Shown piece after piece: positions 28,452 through 38,722 of a DNA stretch of 64,000 nucleotides. The notes below the pieces were generated by a model. That model was given only the letters and a program-made list of their open reading frames with translations, did not search any database and had not been told where the DNA came from. The DNA lies in NCBI RefSeq assembly GCF_029215955.1, contig NZ_JAEMVA010000003.1, positions 1-64,000 on the forward strand, in the 5' to 3' direction. The DNA comes from Sulfurimonas sp. SAG-AH-194-I05 (GTDB lineage Bacteria; Campylobacterota; Campylobacteria; Campylobacterales; Sulfurimonadaceae). A program made the position numbers and the translations under genes. Each line of letters opens with the position of its first letter. Within the stretch, counting starts at the first letter, position 1.

Positions 28452-28573
28452 CTTTTACGACCTTTAGCTCTACGACGGTTTAAAACTCTTCTACCATTTT
28501 TAGTAGCCATACGTGCTCTAAAACCATGAGTTCTTTTTCTAGGTGTATTATGGGGTTGGTATGTTCTTTTCAT
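28439..28573 (-). CDS. rpmH: 50S ribosomal protein L34
   Basis: 44 residues, the normal length: [20 protein letters not shown], then a C-terminal half ending [12 protein letters not shown]. It is too short for a typical ORF cut-off but unmistakable. A GGATATG leader precedes the ATG, and the intergenic region up to clpB (28574-28634) holds AT-rich -10-like sequences. It heads the rpmH-rnpA-yidD-yidC-jag-mnmE-ruvX operon. Confidence 0.97.
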   Translation of the reverse strand: MKRTYQPHNTPRKRTHGFRARMATKNGRRVLNRRRAKGRKRLSV

Positions 28574-28634
28574 TTGACATATCCTTATATAATTTTAAGT
28601 TCGAAATAATACATAATATTTACTTAAAAGGTCA

Positions 28635-31217
28635 TTAAGATATTTTTACTTGAACCTCATTGTTTTGTACAATAAACTCTACCCGAGAGCCCTCACCGAC
28701 CTTTTCTTCTAAAATCAAGTCCGCTAATTTGTCTTCAACAATTTCATATAAAGCACGTTTTAATGGTCTTGCTCCATAAATAGGGTCAAATCCAGCCTCT
28801 GCAATATACTCTTTTGCCTGTGTATTAAGCATAATTTTTATATCCCGTGATTCAACTTTTCTTGCGATATCTTTAAAAAATATATCTACTATATCTATGA
28901 TTTGTTCTTTTTTAAGCGCATTAAAAATCACAATATCATCAAGTCTATTCAAAAATTCTGGTTTAAATGATTGTTTTAACTCATTCATTACCACCTTTTC
29001 TAACACCTCTTCTGAATAAATAGTATTATTTATAATTTGATCACTCGCTATATTTGACGTTAAAATAATTATTGTATTTGAAAAATCAACAGTTACACCT
29101 TTATTGTCTGTCAATCTTCCATCATCTAAAACTTGTAAAAGTACATTAAAAACATCTGGATGTGCTTTTTCTATTTCATCAAAAAGAACTACACTGTATG
29201 GCTTGCGTCTTACGGCTTCAGTGAGCTGTCCACCCTCTTCATAGCCTATGTATCCAGGAGCTGCACCAAGAAGACGAGATACTGCATGTTTTTCCATATA
29301 CTCACTCATATCAATGCGTATAATAGAATCTTCACTATCAAAAAGAAATTTTGCTAAAGTCTTTGCCGTTTGTGTTTTTCCGACTCCGGTTGGTCCTAGG
29401 AATAAAAAGCTACCTATGGGAGCATTCGTATCTGAGAGACCTGCTTTATTTCTCTTAATTGCACGACTTACTGCATGTGTAGCTTTTTTTTGTCCTATTA
29501 CCTCTTTATTTAACTCATCTTCCACATGTAAAATTCTTTGTTTTTCACCTTGTAACATCTTACGCACTGGAATATGTGTCCAACGTGACACAACCCCCGC
29601 TATAGCTTCTTCGTCTACATTATTTTTCAATAATGTTCCTTGTTCTTGAAGTTTTATCCAGTTTTTATTAATTGCTTTTTCATCTTCAAGTAGTTTTGGA
29701 ATCTCCCCATATTCTATCTCAGCTGCACGGTTAAAATCAGATATCGACTTAGCGTTATGTGCTTCTTTACGTTTGAATTCTATTTTTTCTTTAATACTTG
29801 CTATCTTTTCAAATACTTCTTTTTCACTATTGAACTGCGCTTCGAGTCCTTGTATATCTTCATCAACATCTGCAAGTTCTTTTACTATTTCTTTTAATCT
29901 TTTCTCATTAGAAACAGTTTTCTCCATCTTTAAGGCTTCAGTTTCCACATGCAACTCTGAACTTAATCGTTTTGCAGCACTTAAAACATTTGGCTCAGAT
30001 TCTATTTGCATTTTTAACTCAGCCGCAGCTTCATCTATTAAATCTATAGCTTTGTCTGGTAAAAATCTATCTGCTATATATCTATCAGATAATCGTGCTG
30101 CTGCTACGAGAGCACTATCAGTAATTGTTACATTGTGATGTGTTTCTAAACGCTCTTTTATCCCTCTCAATATTTGCAAAGATTGATTTACTGTTGGCTC
30201 ATCAAGGTTAATTGCTAAGAATCGTCTTTGAAGTGCTGTATCTTTTTCAAAATATTTTCTATATTCTTTCAATGTTGTTGCACCAATAGTATGCAGTTCA
30301 CCGCGAGCAAGGGCTGGTTTTAAAATATTTGCAGCATCCATACTTCCCTCACTCGCTCCCGCACCTACAATAGTATGAATCTCATCAATAAATAAAATGA
30401 TTTTTCCATTTTCTTTTACTTCATCAATAACTGCTTTGAGTCTGTCTTCAAATTCACCTCTGTATTTTGCACCAGCGATTAATGCTGACATGTCAAGCGC
30501 TACTACGCGTTTGTTTTTCAAAGAAGTTGGAACTTTTCCATCATGGATTCTTTGTGCTAAACCTTCTACTAATGCTGTTTTACCAACACCTGGTTCACCT
30601 AAAAGCATAGGATTGTTTTTTGTTTTACGAATGAGTATTTGCATCATTCGTGTTATTTCTTCATCTCTACCAATTACCGGTGATAGTTTTCCTTCACTTG
30701 CTTCACTTGTTAAATCTACACCATATTTTGCCAAAGATTCTAAAGTTTCATCGCCACTTTGTGTTTGTATCTTTACCCCACCTCGAGAAGCTTCTATATT
30801 TTTTATAAGCTCTGGTATATCTATATATTTAGATAAAATAGAAGAAAAAACATCATTTTTTATTGTCGCAAGTATATACGTGTCAACTGCTAAATAAGAA
30901 TCGCCTTTTTTAGTCATCAACCCTGCTCCATATTCCAAAGATTCTACAAAACTTTTAGACAAGCGAATACTCTCTTTTGAAACATTTGAAGAAACAGGTA
31001 AGGTACTTGTTATACTCTTTATATCAAGTTCAATGGCAGTTTTGTCACTATGCATTTTAGTAAACATTTGATTTAAAATAGAGTCTGAATTTGTAAGTAA
31101 TGCCCATAAAAAATGGATTACTTCTACTTCTTGATTTTTATTATGTAATGCAAGCGATAAGGCTGACTCTATTGCCTGTGTCATATTATGTGTTAGTTTT
31201 TCAAATATATTGTTCAT
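28635..31217 (-). CDS. clpB: Disaggregase ClpB
   Basis: 860 residues, full length. N-terminal repeat domain, first AAA+ module with [13 protein letters not shown], a middle coiled-coil domain (about 400-510) that identifies ClpB rather than ClpA/ClpC, and a second AAA+ module with [15 protein letters not shown]. No ClpP-docking tripeptide is evident. It extracts proteins from aggregates with DnaK. The gene is monocistronic behind a sigma-70 promoter that overlaps a HAIR-like HspR operator. Confidence 0.97.
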   Translation of the reverse strand: MNNIFEKLTHNMTQAIESALSLALHNKNQEVEVIHFLWALLTNSDSILNQMFTKMHSDKTAIELDIKSITSTLPVSSNVSKESIRLSKSFVESLEYGAGLMTKKGDSYLAVDTYILATIKNDVFSSILSKYIDIPELIKNIEASRGGVKIQTQSGDETLESLAKYGVDLTSEASEGKLSPVIGRDEEITRMMQILIRKTKNNPMLLGEPGVGKTALVEGLAQRIHDGKVPTSLKNKRVVALDMSALIAGAKYRGEFEDRLKAVIDEVKENGKIILFIDEIHTIVGAGASEGSMDAANILKPALARGELHTIGATTLKEYRKYFEKDTALQRRFLAINLDEPTVNQSLQILRGIKERLETHHNVTITDSALVAAARLSDRYIADRFLPDKAIDLIDEAAAELKMQIESEPNVLSAAKRLSSELHVETEALKMEKTVSNEKRLKEIVKELADVDEDIQGLEAQFNSEKEVFEKIASIKEKIEFKRKEAHNAKSISDFNRAAEIEYGEIPKLLEDEKAINKNWIKLQEQGTLLKNNVDEEAIAGVVSRWTHIPVRKMLQGEKQRILHVEDELNKEVIGQKKATHAVSRAIKRNKAGLSDTNAPIGSFLFLGPTGVGKTQTAKTLAKFLFDSEDSIIRIDMSEYMEKHAVSRLLGAAPGYIGYEEGGQLTEAVRRKPYSVVLFDEIEKAHPDVFNVLLQVLDDGRLTDNKGVTVDFSNTIIILTSNIASDQIINNTIYSEEVLEKVVMNELKQSFKPEFLNRLDDIVIFNALKKEQIIDIVDIFFKDIARKVESRDIKIMLNTQAKEYIAEAGFDPIYGARPLKRALYEIVEDKLADLILEEKVGEGSRVEFIVQNNEVQVKIS

Positions 31218-31246
31218 AATTTTCCTTTTTATTTTTGATATAAGGC

Positions 31247-31277
31247 ATTATATCACATTGAGTCACTTAGTGTCAAG
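31247..31277 (-). promoter_or_regulatory. clpB promoter with HAIR-like HspR operator
   Basis: On the minus strand a perfect -35 TTGACA (plus 31271-31276) and a perfect -10 TATAAT (31247-31252) are 18 bases apart. CTTGACA, seven bases, then ACTCAAT (31257-31277) overlaps the -35 and spacer and matches the HAIR consensus at 5/7 and 6/7 positions. HspR bound here would block RNA polymerase; hspR itself is at 9140-9517. Confidence 0.75.
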
Positions 31278-31368
31278 TATAGTGAGTGAGTTAGATTCAT
31301 ATCTAATTTTAACTTTATAATATAAATCCTATGTTATAATCACTTAAAATAATTTTTAGGATTACATA

Positions 31369-32049
31369 ATGCCAACAGTTTTAGAAGCCTTAGAAAATCG
31401 TTCTTCAAAAAGAGCATATATTGATAAGAAAATACCAAAAGATATATTAGAAAAGATTCTAAATGCTGCGGCTATGACACCAAGTGGGGCGAATATGCAA
31501 CCTTGGAAAAGCATTGTAATCAGCAATAAGGAAACACTTACAAATGTTGGGGATGCAATTATTGCACGTATGAATGAAGGTCTCATGCATGACCAATTTA
31601 TACAATACTATCCTGTTAAATGGGTAAACCCTTATAAAAAAAGACGTATAGTTACAGGTTCTGGTCTTTACAAGCTTATGGAAGTAGATAGAAAAGATGA
31701 TGCAACACGTTTACAAATGTGGCATGATAATTTTCGATGGTTTGGAGCACAAACAGTTGTATTTGTTTTTACAGATAAATCAAATATAGATGGCTCACAA
31801 GGTGCTTTCATTGACTGTGGAGCGTATATGCAAAGTATCATGCTAGCTGCACAAGAATTTGGAATTGACTCCTGTCCACAAGGTTCTACTACTGAGTTTG
31901 GAAAAGTTGTAGCAAAAGTTTTAGATACACCAGATAACCTTGCACTTCTTTACAGCGTAGTACTAGGCTATGCAGATGACACTTCTAAAATTAACAGCTA
32001 CCAACCTACACGTGCTAAACTTGAGGATAATGTAACATTTATTGACTAA
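31369..32049 (+). CDS. Nitroreductase family FMN-dependent oxidoreductase
   Basis: 226 residues. The N-terminal LEALENRSSKRAYIDKKIPK and MTPSGANMQPWKSIVI are the FMN-binding Arg/Ser and dimer motifs of the nitroreductase fold; the GIDSCPQGSTTEFG segment forms the distal FMN site. Such enzymes reduce nitro compounds, quinones or flavins with NAD(P)H in the cytoplasm. The natural substrate cannot be read from sequence. A TATAAT (31335-31340) and a TTAGGAT site precede the ATG. Confidence 0.9.
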   Translation: MPTVLEALENRSSKRAYIDKKIPKDILEKILNAAAMTPSGANMQPWKSIVISNKETLTNVGDAIIARMNEGLMHDQFIQYYPVKWVNPYKKRRIVTGSGLYKLMEVDRKDDATRLQMWHDNFRWFGAQTVVFVFTDKSNIDGSQGAFIDCGAYMQSIMLAAQEFGIDSCPQGSTTEFGKVVAKVLDTPDNLALLYSVVLGYADDTSKINSYQPTRAKLEDNVTFID

Positions 32050-32069
32050 GACCTTTGTGTCTTAGTTCC
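32045..32069 (+). terminator. Terminator after the nitroreductase gene
   Basis: ACTAAGAC (32045-32052) and GTCTTAGT (32059-32066) form an 8-bp stem around a 6-base loop, beginning inside the stop codon region of the nitroreductase gene. The T-run is short (TTCCTT), so termination may be partial. The downstream gene is convergent. Confidence 0.5.
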
Positions 32070-32082
32070 TTAAACATGCATG

Positions 32083-32925
32083 CTACAATGCATACCTTTT
32101 TAGCATGCTTTTATTGCCACTAACCCCTCCACTATGGATGTATATAAATTTTTCAGGAACACTTTCTAACAAGTTTTTCCACATGAGAGGTGCATAAAGT
32201 AAATCAAACTCAATCCCACATGCCAAGAATTTTTCATATATATTTAAAAAGATACTCTGCGGTTTTCCAAAAGGATATTTCTGTGTATTTTCAAGAATAA
32301 TTAAATTTTTAGGGATACTATTTAAAGCTTGCATTTGCACCCTTAAATAACATGCATCGCCAATAACAGCAGTAGTGTATACTTTATACTCAGGTAGGGC
32401 TACAGCTAAGAACAAGGCAGTTGTACCTGTTCCTGATGGTAAAGCTAAAGATTTAATACCTAAGTCATTATTTCGAATTTCATCTGCTAATATACGTATG
32501 CCCTCTTTCGCTAAAATATCTGCACCACCTTGGTCAATAATAAATGTTGATTCATCTATTGTAACGCGAAGCGATGCAATAAAATCTCTATAAAGTTCAT
32601 ATTCAATAATAATATGCTCCATTCCAAGTTGAATCGATTCAAATAAATTACCTTCATTTTCCTCTTTTTGAACTTTGCTAAGTGGTTTTGAATAATAAAT
32701 AAATTTCCATTTTTTTTTCTGACAGAGAGAAGCTAGAGCGAGCATTGCATTTGATTGTGTTCCACCATAAGAAATAAGGGTAGTATATTTTTCACTAGGA
32801 GTTTGAAGAAGAGAATAAAATTTACGAAATTTATTTCCTGCTAAAAAAGGATCTATCAAATCATCTCTTTTAACATAAAGTTTCCTTCCCTCTAACTCTA
32901 TATGAGAGATGGGAGAAGGTAACAT
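32083..32925 (-). CDS. PLP-dependent enzyme, ACC deaminase / D-cysteine desulfhydrase family
   Basis: 280 residues of the fold-type II PLP family. LYVKRDDLIDPFLAGNKFRK contains the PLP-binding Lys (in GNKFRK), followed by YGGTQSNAMLALASL, the substrate-carboxylate loop, and the phosphate-binding SGTGTTA. Members deaminate ACC or release sulfide from D-cysteine; sequence does not separate the two here, although the second would suit a sulfur-oxidising host. The ATG lies within a CCACATG motif five bases after the upstream PpiC gene. The family is usually about 330 residues, so this is a short version. Confidence 0.85.
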   Translation of the reverse strand: MLPSPISHIELEGRKLYVKRDDLIDPFLAGNKFRKFYSLLQTPSEKYTTLISYGGTQSNAMLALASLCQKKKWKFIYYSKPLSKVQKEENEGNLFESIQLGMEHIIIEYELYRDFIASLRVTIDESTFIIDQGGADILAKEGIRILADEIRNNDLGIKSLALPSGTGTTALFLAVALPEYKVYTTAVIGDACYLRVQMQALNSIPKNLIILENTQKYPFGKPQSIFLNIYEKFLACGIEFDLLYAPLMWKNLLESVPEKFIYIHSGGVSGNKSMLKRYAL

Positions 32926-32930
32926 GTGGA

Positions 32931-33758
32931 CTATTTTATAGTAGCTTTGCTTTGAAGACTTTTCATTGTTTCTGCCATAGAAATTTTAAATTTTTCCATT
33001 TTTAAACGGTCTTCTATAAATACTTTAACATCACTGAATGCTGCTGTCATTTCTTTTTTCTTGTCTTCTAGGTAAATAATATGAAAACCAAATTGTGTTT
33101 TAACAGCATCCGAGATTGTACCTTTTTTCATATTGAAAACTTTATTATCAAATTCTGGAACCATTTGACCCTGTGCAAAATAACCTAAATCTCCACCTTG
33201 CGGTCCACTTGGTCCAACAGATTTTTCTCTTGCTAAGTCAATAAACTTAGTTGCAAGTTCTTTCCCTTTAAGTGATTGTAATTCATCAAGTAAAGCCTTT
33301 GCTTCATTTTCTGTTTTAACTAAAATATGACGTGCATGTACACTTTCTTTTTGTTTAAATTCTTCTTTATTTTTTTCGTAATATTTTTTTACTTTTCGTG
33401 ATGATATTTTCACTTTATCTAATTGCTTCTTTTGCCAAACTTGAATTGCTAATTCTTTTTTAACCTTGTCTAGAACTTTAAGATATTCTGCTTTAAATTC
33501 TTTTGATTTCATAACACCAGTTTTTACAGCATCGCCATAAATGAGTTCTTTGGCTACAAGTTGCTCAAGAACTTGTCTTCTAAATTCTATTTGTTTATCA
33601 GCTGGAACCTGATTAAATCTACCCTGTGTTGCATTCATTAAAGCACTATCAACATCTTTTCTTGTTATTTCAGTCCCATTTACTGTCACAAGTACATCTG
33701 CCACAAGGATCGATGTCGTTAAAAGCATTGTCGAAATAATTTTTGTAGAAATTTTCAT
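32931..33758 (-). CDS. Periplasmic PpiC-type peptidyl-prolyl isomerase
   Basis: 275 residues with a signal peptide (about 1-20), a SurA-like helical N-terminal region and a parvulin domain (HARHILVKTENEAKALLDEL, then GPSGPQGGDLGYFAQGQMVP and FGFHIIYLEDKKKE). It is a folding factor for exported proteins, akin to Campylobacter PEB4/CBF2. A paralogue lies at 47774-48583 inside the cytochrome cluster. A good AGGAG site precedes the ATG. Confidence 0.92.
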   Translation of the reverse strand: MKISTKIISTMLLTTSILVADVLVTVNGTEITRKDVDSALMNATQGRFNQVPADKQIEFRRQVLEQLVAKELIYGDAVKTGVMKSKEFKAEYLKVLDKVKKELAIQVWQKKQLDKVKISSRKVKKYYEKNKEEFKQKESVHARHILVKTENEAKALLDELQSLKGKELATKFIDLAREKSVGPSGPQGGDLGYFAQGQMVPEFDNKVFNMKKGTISDAVKTQFGFHIIYLEDKKKEMTAAFSDVKVFIEDRLKMEKFKISMAETMKSLQSKATIK

Positions 33759-33878
33759 ATAAAGTTTCTCCTAGAGTTCTTTTATCTAAATTTCTAAAAG
33801 TATATTTTAGTTATGTTAATACTTATTAAACAGCTTAAATAAGTCACCCTAAATAATTAGTATGCTAAAATACAAACA

Positions 33879-34520
33879 ATGAAAAAAGCAACAAAAAAAG
33901 AAATTTTAGAAATACACCAACTTTTTATAGAACGTTATGATGATGCGGTCACAGAGCTTACATATAAAAATGCTTATGAACTTGTCATTGCTGTAGCACT
34001 CTCGGCACAGTGTACTGACAAACGAGTAAATATAATCACTCCTCCTCTGTTTTTAAAATACCCTACACCTCAGCTTTTAGCCCAAGCAGATATAAACGAT
34101 GTGAAAAGTTTTATTAATTCTTGCTCATTCTTTAATAACAAGGCTAAAAACATCATTTTAATGGCGCAAAGAGTTGTAGAAATTTATAATGGTGCAATTC
34201 CAATGAATGAAAAAGATTTACAAACATTAGCAGGAGTAGGACAAAAAACAGCAAATGTCGTCATGATAGAATATACGGGAGCAAATCTTATGGCCGTAGA
34301 TACACATGTTTTTCGAGTAGCGCATAGGTTAGGTCTGAGTGATGATAAAACTGCTAGTAAAACAGAAGCTACACTTGTTAGAAAATTTAAAAATGACTTA
34401 CATGCATTACATCAAGGCATGGTACTTTTTGGACGTTATATTTGTACAGCTAAAAATCCAAAATGCGAAGAGTGCTTTTTAACTGAATTCTGTAGAACAA
34501 CAAAAACTTTTAAAGTCTAA
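33879..34520 (+). CDS. nth: Endonuclease III
   Basis: 213 residues, normal length. The helix-hairpin-helix LAGVGQKTANVVM contains the catalytic Lys, VDTHVFRVAHRLGL carries the catalytic Asp, and the C-terminal iron-sulfur loop has four Cys in the C-x6-C-x2-C-x5-C pattern (CTAKNPKCEECFLTEFC). It removes oxidised pyrimidines from DNA as a bifunctional glycosylase/AP lyase. No strong Shine-Dalgarno sequence is seen. Confidence 0.96.
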   Translation: MKKATKKEILEIHQLFIERYDDAVTELTYKNAYELVIAVALSAQCTDKRVNIITPPLFLKYPTPQLLAQADINDVKSFINSCSFFNNKAKNIILMAQRVVEIYNGAIPMNEKDLQTLAGVGQKTANVVMIEYTGANLMAVDTHVFRVAHRLGLSDDKTASKTEATLVRKFKNDLHALHQGMVLFGRYICTAKNPKCEECFLTEFCRTTKTFKV

Positions 34521-34531
34521 CTGGAGCTATT

Positions 34532-34798
34532 TTGATTAAATATTTTTTACTACCTTCTCTTTTTCTTTTTACATCGTGTATGAACGAAAGAGGTCTCTCT
34601 CTTAACTACTACAACGACTGTACCGAGTACTATGACCTCCAAGGATATTATCATAAAGATTGTAATGATAAAGATACCTATTTATATACAGATGTTAAAA
34701 AGGACACCAAAAAAGCTCTTGATAAAAGCATAGATTTCCTTTTATTACGAGACCCTAAACCTGAGAAAAAACTACCGCCAAAGCCTAACGTTTGGTAG
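34532..34798 (+). CDS. Small putative lipoprotein (88 aa)
   Basis: Starts at TTG (GGAG upstream). The N-terminus has a short hydrophobic stretch and a lipobox-like LFTSC, so Cys16 would be lipidated. The mature part is rich in Tyr, Asp and Lys, with a few Cys in the first half, and ends in a Pro/Lys-rich tail. No family is recognised. It lies 11 bases after nth. Confidence 0.6.
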   Translation: MIKYFLLPSLFLFTSCMNERGLSLNYYNDCTEYYDLQGYYHKDCNDKDTYLYTDVKKDTKKALDKSIDFLLLRDPKPEKKLPPKPNVW

Positions 34799-34804
34799 CC
34801 ATAT

Positions 34805-35512
34805 TTATTTTACAGCTATAAATGTACAGAAATTTGCCCACCTAAAGATAACTTCACAATGAGAAAAACCACAGTTTTTTGCCATTGTTATATTTTCCTC
34901 TTCGCTATAAGGTACAAGTACGTTTTCTAAGGCTTCTCTTTTTTGCATAATTTCATATTCAGAGTATCCTTGTTCTTTTTTAAAGTCATAATAACATTCT
35001 ATTAAGTCTTTGTTTAATTTTGAATGATGGGAAATCACCTTTTCGCTAAATAAAAAAACACCCTCTTGTTTGAGTGCATTTGCTATTTTTTTTACTAACT
35101 CTTCTCGTACTAATGGGCGAATAAACTGCAAGGTATAGTTACTAATAAAAACATCCGCTTCTTCATACGCATATTCTAAAATATCTGCATTCTGCACTAT
35201 AATTGGGGCACCGTACGCTTCACACTTACGTCTTGCTTGTTCGAGCATTGCTTCTGAATTATCGAGGCCTATAAGACTAGCCTCAACTTCAAGTTTACGG
35301 TGTATAGTAAGAAGTATAGAAGCAGTTGAACACCCTAAATCATAAAGTTTTCCGTTCTCTGTTAAATGTTTTAAAGCAAAAAATTCTGTTATTTTTTGAC
35401 TTTCTTTATAAAAAGGGACACTTCTTTGTAGCATATCATCAAAAACAGCAGCAACTTCTTCATCAAATTCAAACTGTTTTTTTATTGGTTTTGAAAATAC
35501 TTTATCATTCAT
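34805..35512 (-). CDS. cmoA: Carboxy-SAM synthase CmoA
   Basis: 235 residues of a Rossmann SAM-dependent enzyme. N-terminal [20 protein letters not shown] and [10 protein letters not shown], and motif [13 protein letters not shown], are CmoA hallmarks, as is NYTLQFIRP. CmoA makes carboxy-S-adenosylmethionine from prephenate and SAM for cmo5U34 modification of tRNA together with CmoB. Length is close to the family norm. It has an AGGA site; cmoB is not in the window. Confidence 0.92.
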   Translation of the reverse strand: MNDKVFSKPIKKQFEFDEEVAAVFDDMLQRSVPFYKESQKITEFFALKHLTENGKLYDLGCSTASILLTIHRKLEVEASLIGLDNSEAMLEQARRKCEAYGAPIIVQNADILEYAYEEADVFISNYTLQFIRPLVREELVKKIANALKQEGVFLFSEKVISHHSKLNKDLIECYYDFKKEQGYSEYEIMQKREALENVLVPYSEEENITMAKNCGFSHCEVIFRWANFCTFIAVK

Positions 35513-35605
35513 TATTTGTCCTATAGACTTCTTTTAAATAGAATTTTATCAAAATTATTATAATATAATCACTCTCATGAAATTAAATAGCGTAAAAGGC
35601 AAAAA

Positions 35606-35950
35606 ATGGAACTCGATACTACAACATGGATGCTCATATTTTTTATGCTCTCATTTGGTCTTAGCATGTGGAAAATATATGCTTTTTTACCAAACAAAGA
35701 ACTTGAAGATGATGATACAACAAAGGAGTCACAAGAAGAACTCATAGCCCTTGTTATCAGGACTATTCAAAATGCAGAGAATAGTCCAAGTGAAAATGAG
35801 TTATTTGAAAGTGTAAAGAAAGATGAAAATTTTGATGCAAAACATTTTTGGCGCTTTAACCAAAACAAGCTCAATCAGCTCCTCAATGGGTACTATATAA
35901 AGAATCCGAACCTTCAAAGTATTGAAGATATATATAAAACTAAGAGATAA
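35606..35950 (+). CDS. Membrane-anchored hypothetical protein (114 aa)
   Basis: One N-terminal membrane helix (about 7-27), then an acidic linker and a helical cytoplasmic domain of about 70 residues (HFWRFNQNKLNQLLNGYYI). It is not recognised as a known family. An AAGG site precedes the ATG. It is convergent with fbaA, sharing a bidirectional hairpin that contains both stop codons. Confidence 0.65.
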   Translation: MELDTTTWMLIFFMLSFGLSMWKIYAFLPNKELEDDDTTKESQEELIALVIRTIQNAENSPSENELFESVKKDENFDAKHFWRFNQNKLNQLLNGYYIKNPNLQSIEDIYKTKR

Positions 35951-35959
35951 ACTCTTAGT
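35939..35959. terminator. Bidirectional terminator shared with fbaA
   Basis: ACTAAGAG and CTCTTAGT form an 8-bp stem around ATAAA. The stem includes the stop codons of both convergent genes. On the plus strand TTTC follows; on the minus strand it is followed by TTTTATATA. Confidence 0.65.
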
Positions 35960-37034
35960 TTCTATCGAGTCCATTTAAATCTCTATATGCAACTTCTACA
36001 CGAGCAACAAGAGTTTTTTGACCATCCCGTAACCATTTTCTAGGGTCATAATACTTTTTGTTAGGTTTATCTTCACCGTCTGGATTTCCGATTTGACCTT
36101 GCATGTACTCTTTGTTTTTTTCATAGTAGTCTTTTACGCCTACCCATGTAGCCCATTGTGTATCTGTATCAATATTCATTTTAATAACACCATAGCCAAT
36201 AGCTTCAGTGATTTCACATGGTTTCGATCCAGAACCACCATGGAAAACAAAGTTTACAGGTTTTTCGGCCGTATTAAACTTTTCTTGAATATATTTTTGA
36301 GAATTATCTAAGATTTTAGGAGTAAGCGAAACATTACCTGGCTTATATACACCATGAACATTTCCAAAGGATGCAGCTATTGTAAAATGTTCTGAAATTT
36401 TATTTAATTCTTCATAGGCATAGGCTACATCTTCTGGTTGCGTATAAAGAAGCGAGTTGTCCATTTCAGTATTATCAACACCATCTTCTTCTCCACCTGT
36501 ACAACCTAACTCTATTTCTATGCTCATGCCGATTTTATTCATACGCTCAAAGTAAGCTTTACATGTGGAAATATTTTCTAAAAGTGATTCTTCTGATAAG
36601 TCTAACATGTGAGAAGAGTATAAAGGCTTCCCTTGTGACTCAAAATACGCTTCACCAGCTTCTAAAAGTGCGTCTATCCAAGGAAGAAGTTTTTTAGCAG
36701 CATGGTCTGTGTGCAAAATCACAGCCACACCATAAGCCTCAGCCATCATATGCGTATGGATTGCTCCACTTACAGCACCAATAATTGCGGCTTTTTCATT
36801 TTCATTCGATAAGCCTTTTCCAGCATAATACGAAGCTCCACCATTGCTAAACTGAATAATAACAGGAGAGTTAACAGTAGCAGCCGCTTCTAAAATAGCA
36901 TTTACAGAATCAGTTCCTACTACATTTACAGCAGGAATTGCGAATCCTTCTTTTTTTGCGAAATCATAAACCTTTTGAATATCATCTCCAAAAAGAACCC
37001 CTGGTTTAACTATGTCTAAAATACCTCTACTCAT
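35955..37034 (-). CDS. fbaA: Class II fructose-bisphosphate aldolase
   Basis: 359 residues from the ATG at 37032-37034 (AGGAAG upstream); the frame extends 22 codons further but without a signal. It is the FbaA (E. coli-like) subtype: VVGTDSVNAILEAAATVNSP at the N-terminus, HTDHAAKKLLPW with the zinc-binding His and catalytic Asp, and NFVFHGGSGS near the phosphate site. It cleaves or forms fructose-1,6-bisphosphate in glycolysis and gluconeogenesis. Together with pfkA it supports a full upper glycolytic pathway. Confidence 0.96.
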   Translation of the reverse strand: MSRGILDIVKPGVLFGDDIQKVYDFAKKEGFAIPAVNVVGTDSVNAILEAAATVNSPVIIQFSNGGASYYAGKGLSNENEKAAIIGAVSGAIHTHMMAEAYGVAVILHTDHAAKKLLPWIDALLEAGEAYFESQGKPLYSSHMLDLSEESLLENISTCKAYFERMNKIGMSIEIELGCTGGEEDGVDNTEMDNSLLYTQPEDVAYAYEELNKISEHFTIAASFGNVHGVYKPGNVSLTPKILDNSQKYIQEKFNTAEKPVNFVFHGGSGSKPCEITEAIGYGVIKMNIDTDTQWATWVGVKDYYEKNKEYMQGQIGNPDGEDKPNKKYYDPRKWLRDGQKTLVARVEVAYRDLNGLDRN

Positions 37035-37110
37035 TGCACTTCCTAAAAAATTTAATTTTGTCATTATATAATAGAGTACATTTAAAAGAACTTTCTTCAC
37101 ATATTACTTT

Positions 37111-38166
37111 TTAAGAAGATATAAAGAGTGTGATTTCATCTGCTAGAAGGTAGTCTACATTATAAAATACATCATCTTTATGTGAAAGTTTTTTCTCTGT
37201 ATAAAGAAGTTGCGCACGTTTTAATTCTTCTTTATTTAAAATATTTTGATGTACACCTACGATGGAGCGAAACCCTAAGAATATTTTTTCGATTTTTATA
37301 TCTTCTTGTGTTAATACTTCACTTTTAATATCCATGGGATTTTTTATATAATTTTCTACATTAGAAGTTGGATAGAGCCTTACTTGGTCTAAACTTCCAA
37401 CCGCTCCTGAACCAAGCCCAATGTAGTTTTTATACTGCCAGTATCCAAGGTTATGCTGACTTTGATATGTCCCAAAGTTACTAATTTCGTATTGGGTAAA
37501 TCCATGCTTTTGAATCTCTTCAAAAATCCATGTGGTAATGTCTAATGTTTCTTTTGCCATATGAGGTTTTTTCTCAAAGGGTGTTCCCTCTTCTATAGTT
37601 AAAGCATACGCACTTATGTGGTTTATAGGAAGGGTAAAGGCAGTTTGTATATCATGTTTGAGTAATGCTTTAGAATCACCTAATGTTGCATAAATTAAAT
37701 CAAGTGAAAGGTTTACAAAACCAATTTCTTTCGCACTTTTAATGGCCTCTATTGCATCTTCTGGAGAATGTGCACGGTTAAGAATCTTGAGTTTGTCGTT
37801 ATTAAAACTCTGTACACCAAAGCTAATACGGTTTACACCTAACTTCCACATGCCACGAAGCCATTCTTTTGTTGCACTGTTGGGGTTTGCTTCACTTGTA
37901 ATTTCTATATTTGCAGAGAGGTACTTTTGAAGCATCTTAAAAAGAGGTTCATAAAGTTCTGGCGCAACAGTAGAGGGAGTTCCCCCTCCAATAAATACAG
38001 ATTCAATACTTTTCTCACTCGCACGAAACCTTTCTAGTTCATATTTTAGCTGCACAAGGAGAGCTTGCATATAGGCCTCTTTGAGATGAAACTTATCTAC
38101 ATAAGAATTAAAAGAACAGTAAGAGCACTTAGAATCACAAAAGGGAATGTGTATATAAAGTAACAT
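37111..38166 (-). CDS. hemW: Haem chaperone HemW (radical SAM)
   Basis: 351 residues from the ATG at 38164-38166; a TTG five codons upstream is possible. The radical-SAM motif is CDSKCSYCSF (C-x3-C-x2-C-x-F). The Phe where HemN has a fourth Cys marks HemW, which delivers haem rather than oxidising coproporphyrinogen. FIGGGTPS and SFGVQSFN are the SAM-binding elements. Older annotations call it HemN. A haem carrier suits a genome with multihaem cytochromes. It follows the DUF2628 gene by four bases. Confidence 0.9.
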   Translation of the reverse strand: MLLYIHIPFCDSKCSYCSFNSYVDKFHLKEAYMQALLVQLKYELERFRASEKSIESVFIGGGTPSTVAPELYEPLFKMLQKYLSANIEITSEANPNSATKEWLRGMWKLGVNRISFGVQSFNNDKLKILNRAHSPEDAIEAIKSAKEIGFVNLSLDLIYATLGDSKALLKHDIQTAFTLPINHISAYALTIEEGTPFEKKPHMAKETLDITTWIFEEIQKHGFTQYEISNFGTYQSQHNLGYWQYKNYIGLGSGAVGSLDQVRLYPTSNVENYIKNPMDIKSEVLTQEDIKIEKIFLGFRSIVGVHQNILNKEELKRAQLLYTEKKLSHKDDVFYNVDYLLADEITLFISS

Positions 38167-38170
38167 TAAT

Positions 38171-38650
38171 TTATGAAGCAAATGCCATTGATGGTATCAG
38201 TATCATTGCGACAAAGCCAAACATTGCAAACGTTACAAAAAGTGCATACACCCATACTACCCATTGATGATAACCACCAACCTGTCGCATTGTGTCTATT
38301 CTCATTTGTGTGTCTTGAACATGTGATTCTACTTCAGCACGTTTGCTTTTATAGCCTTTATATACAAAGTAAGAAGCATAACCACCGGACAATATAGCAA
38401 GACCAAAACCAACAAAAGGAATCATTCCTAAAGTCATAGAGATTATAAAAAGAACGAAAGAAGCGATGTATTGCTTTCTAAATAATAGATAAAGAAATCC
38501 TCCACCAAAAGCCCACCATGACCAGTTCCATTGCATAGTATCTACCCCATTAATGTTAAACTTTTCAAATGCAAGTTGGTACCAAAGTGATTTTTCTTCT
38601 TTGTCTATAAAGGCAGCTATCATCTCATTATTATAATTATTGTCTTCCAT
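38171..38650 (-). CDS. DUF2628-family membrane protein
   Basis: 159 residues. The MQWNWSWWAFGGGFLYLLFR segment followed by two hydrophobic helices is the DUF2628 pattern, with a third helix near the C-terminus (about 130-155). The function is unknown. It lies just upstream of hemW and divergent from the psr genes. Confidence 0.75.
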   Translation of the reverse strand: MEDNNYNNEMIAAFIDKEEKSLWYQLAFEKFNINGVDTMQWNWSWWAFGGGFLYLLFRKQYIASFVLFIISMTLGMIPFVGFGLAILSGGYASYFVYKGYKSKRAEVESHVQDTQMRIDTMRQVGGYHQWVVWVYALFVTFAMFGFVAMILIPSMAFAS

Positions 38651-38722
38651 TTTTTCACCTTCTTCTTTTTAAGTATGAAATTGTATCTCAAATTTTTGTT
38701 TTATATATTAGTTCTCATTGGA

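Noticed and set aside
30397-30897. Long antisense frames inside clpB (also inside flgK, pit, the HDOD gene and the APC permease gene)
   Set aside because: They are shadows of strongly conserved genes, with no ribosome-binding sites and low-complexity translations.
37111-38166. Oxygen-independent coproporphyrinogen oxidase HemN
   Set aside because: The radical-SAM motif ends C-x-F rather than C-x-C, the accepted difference marking HemW.
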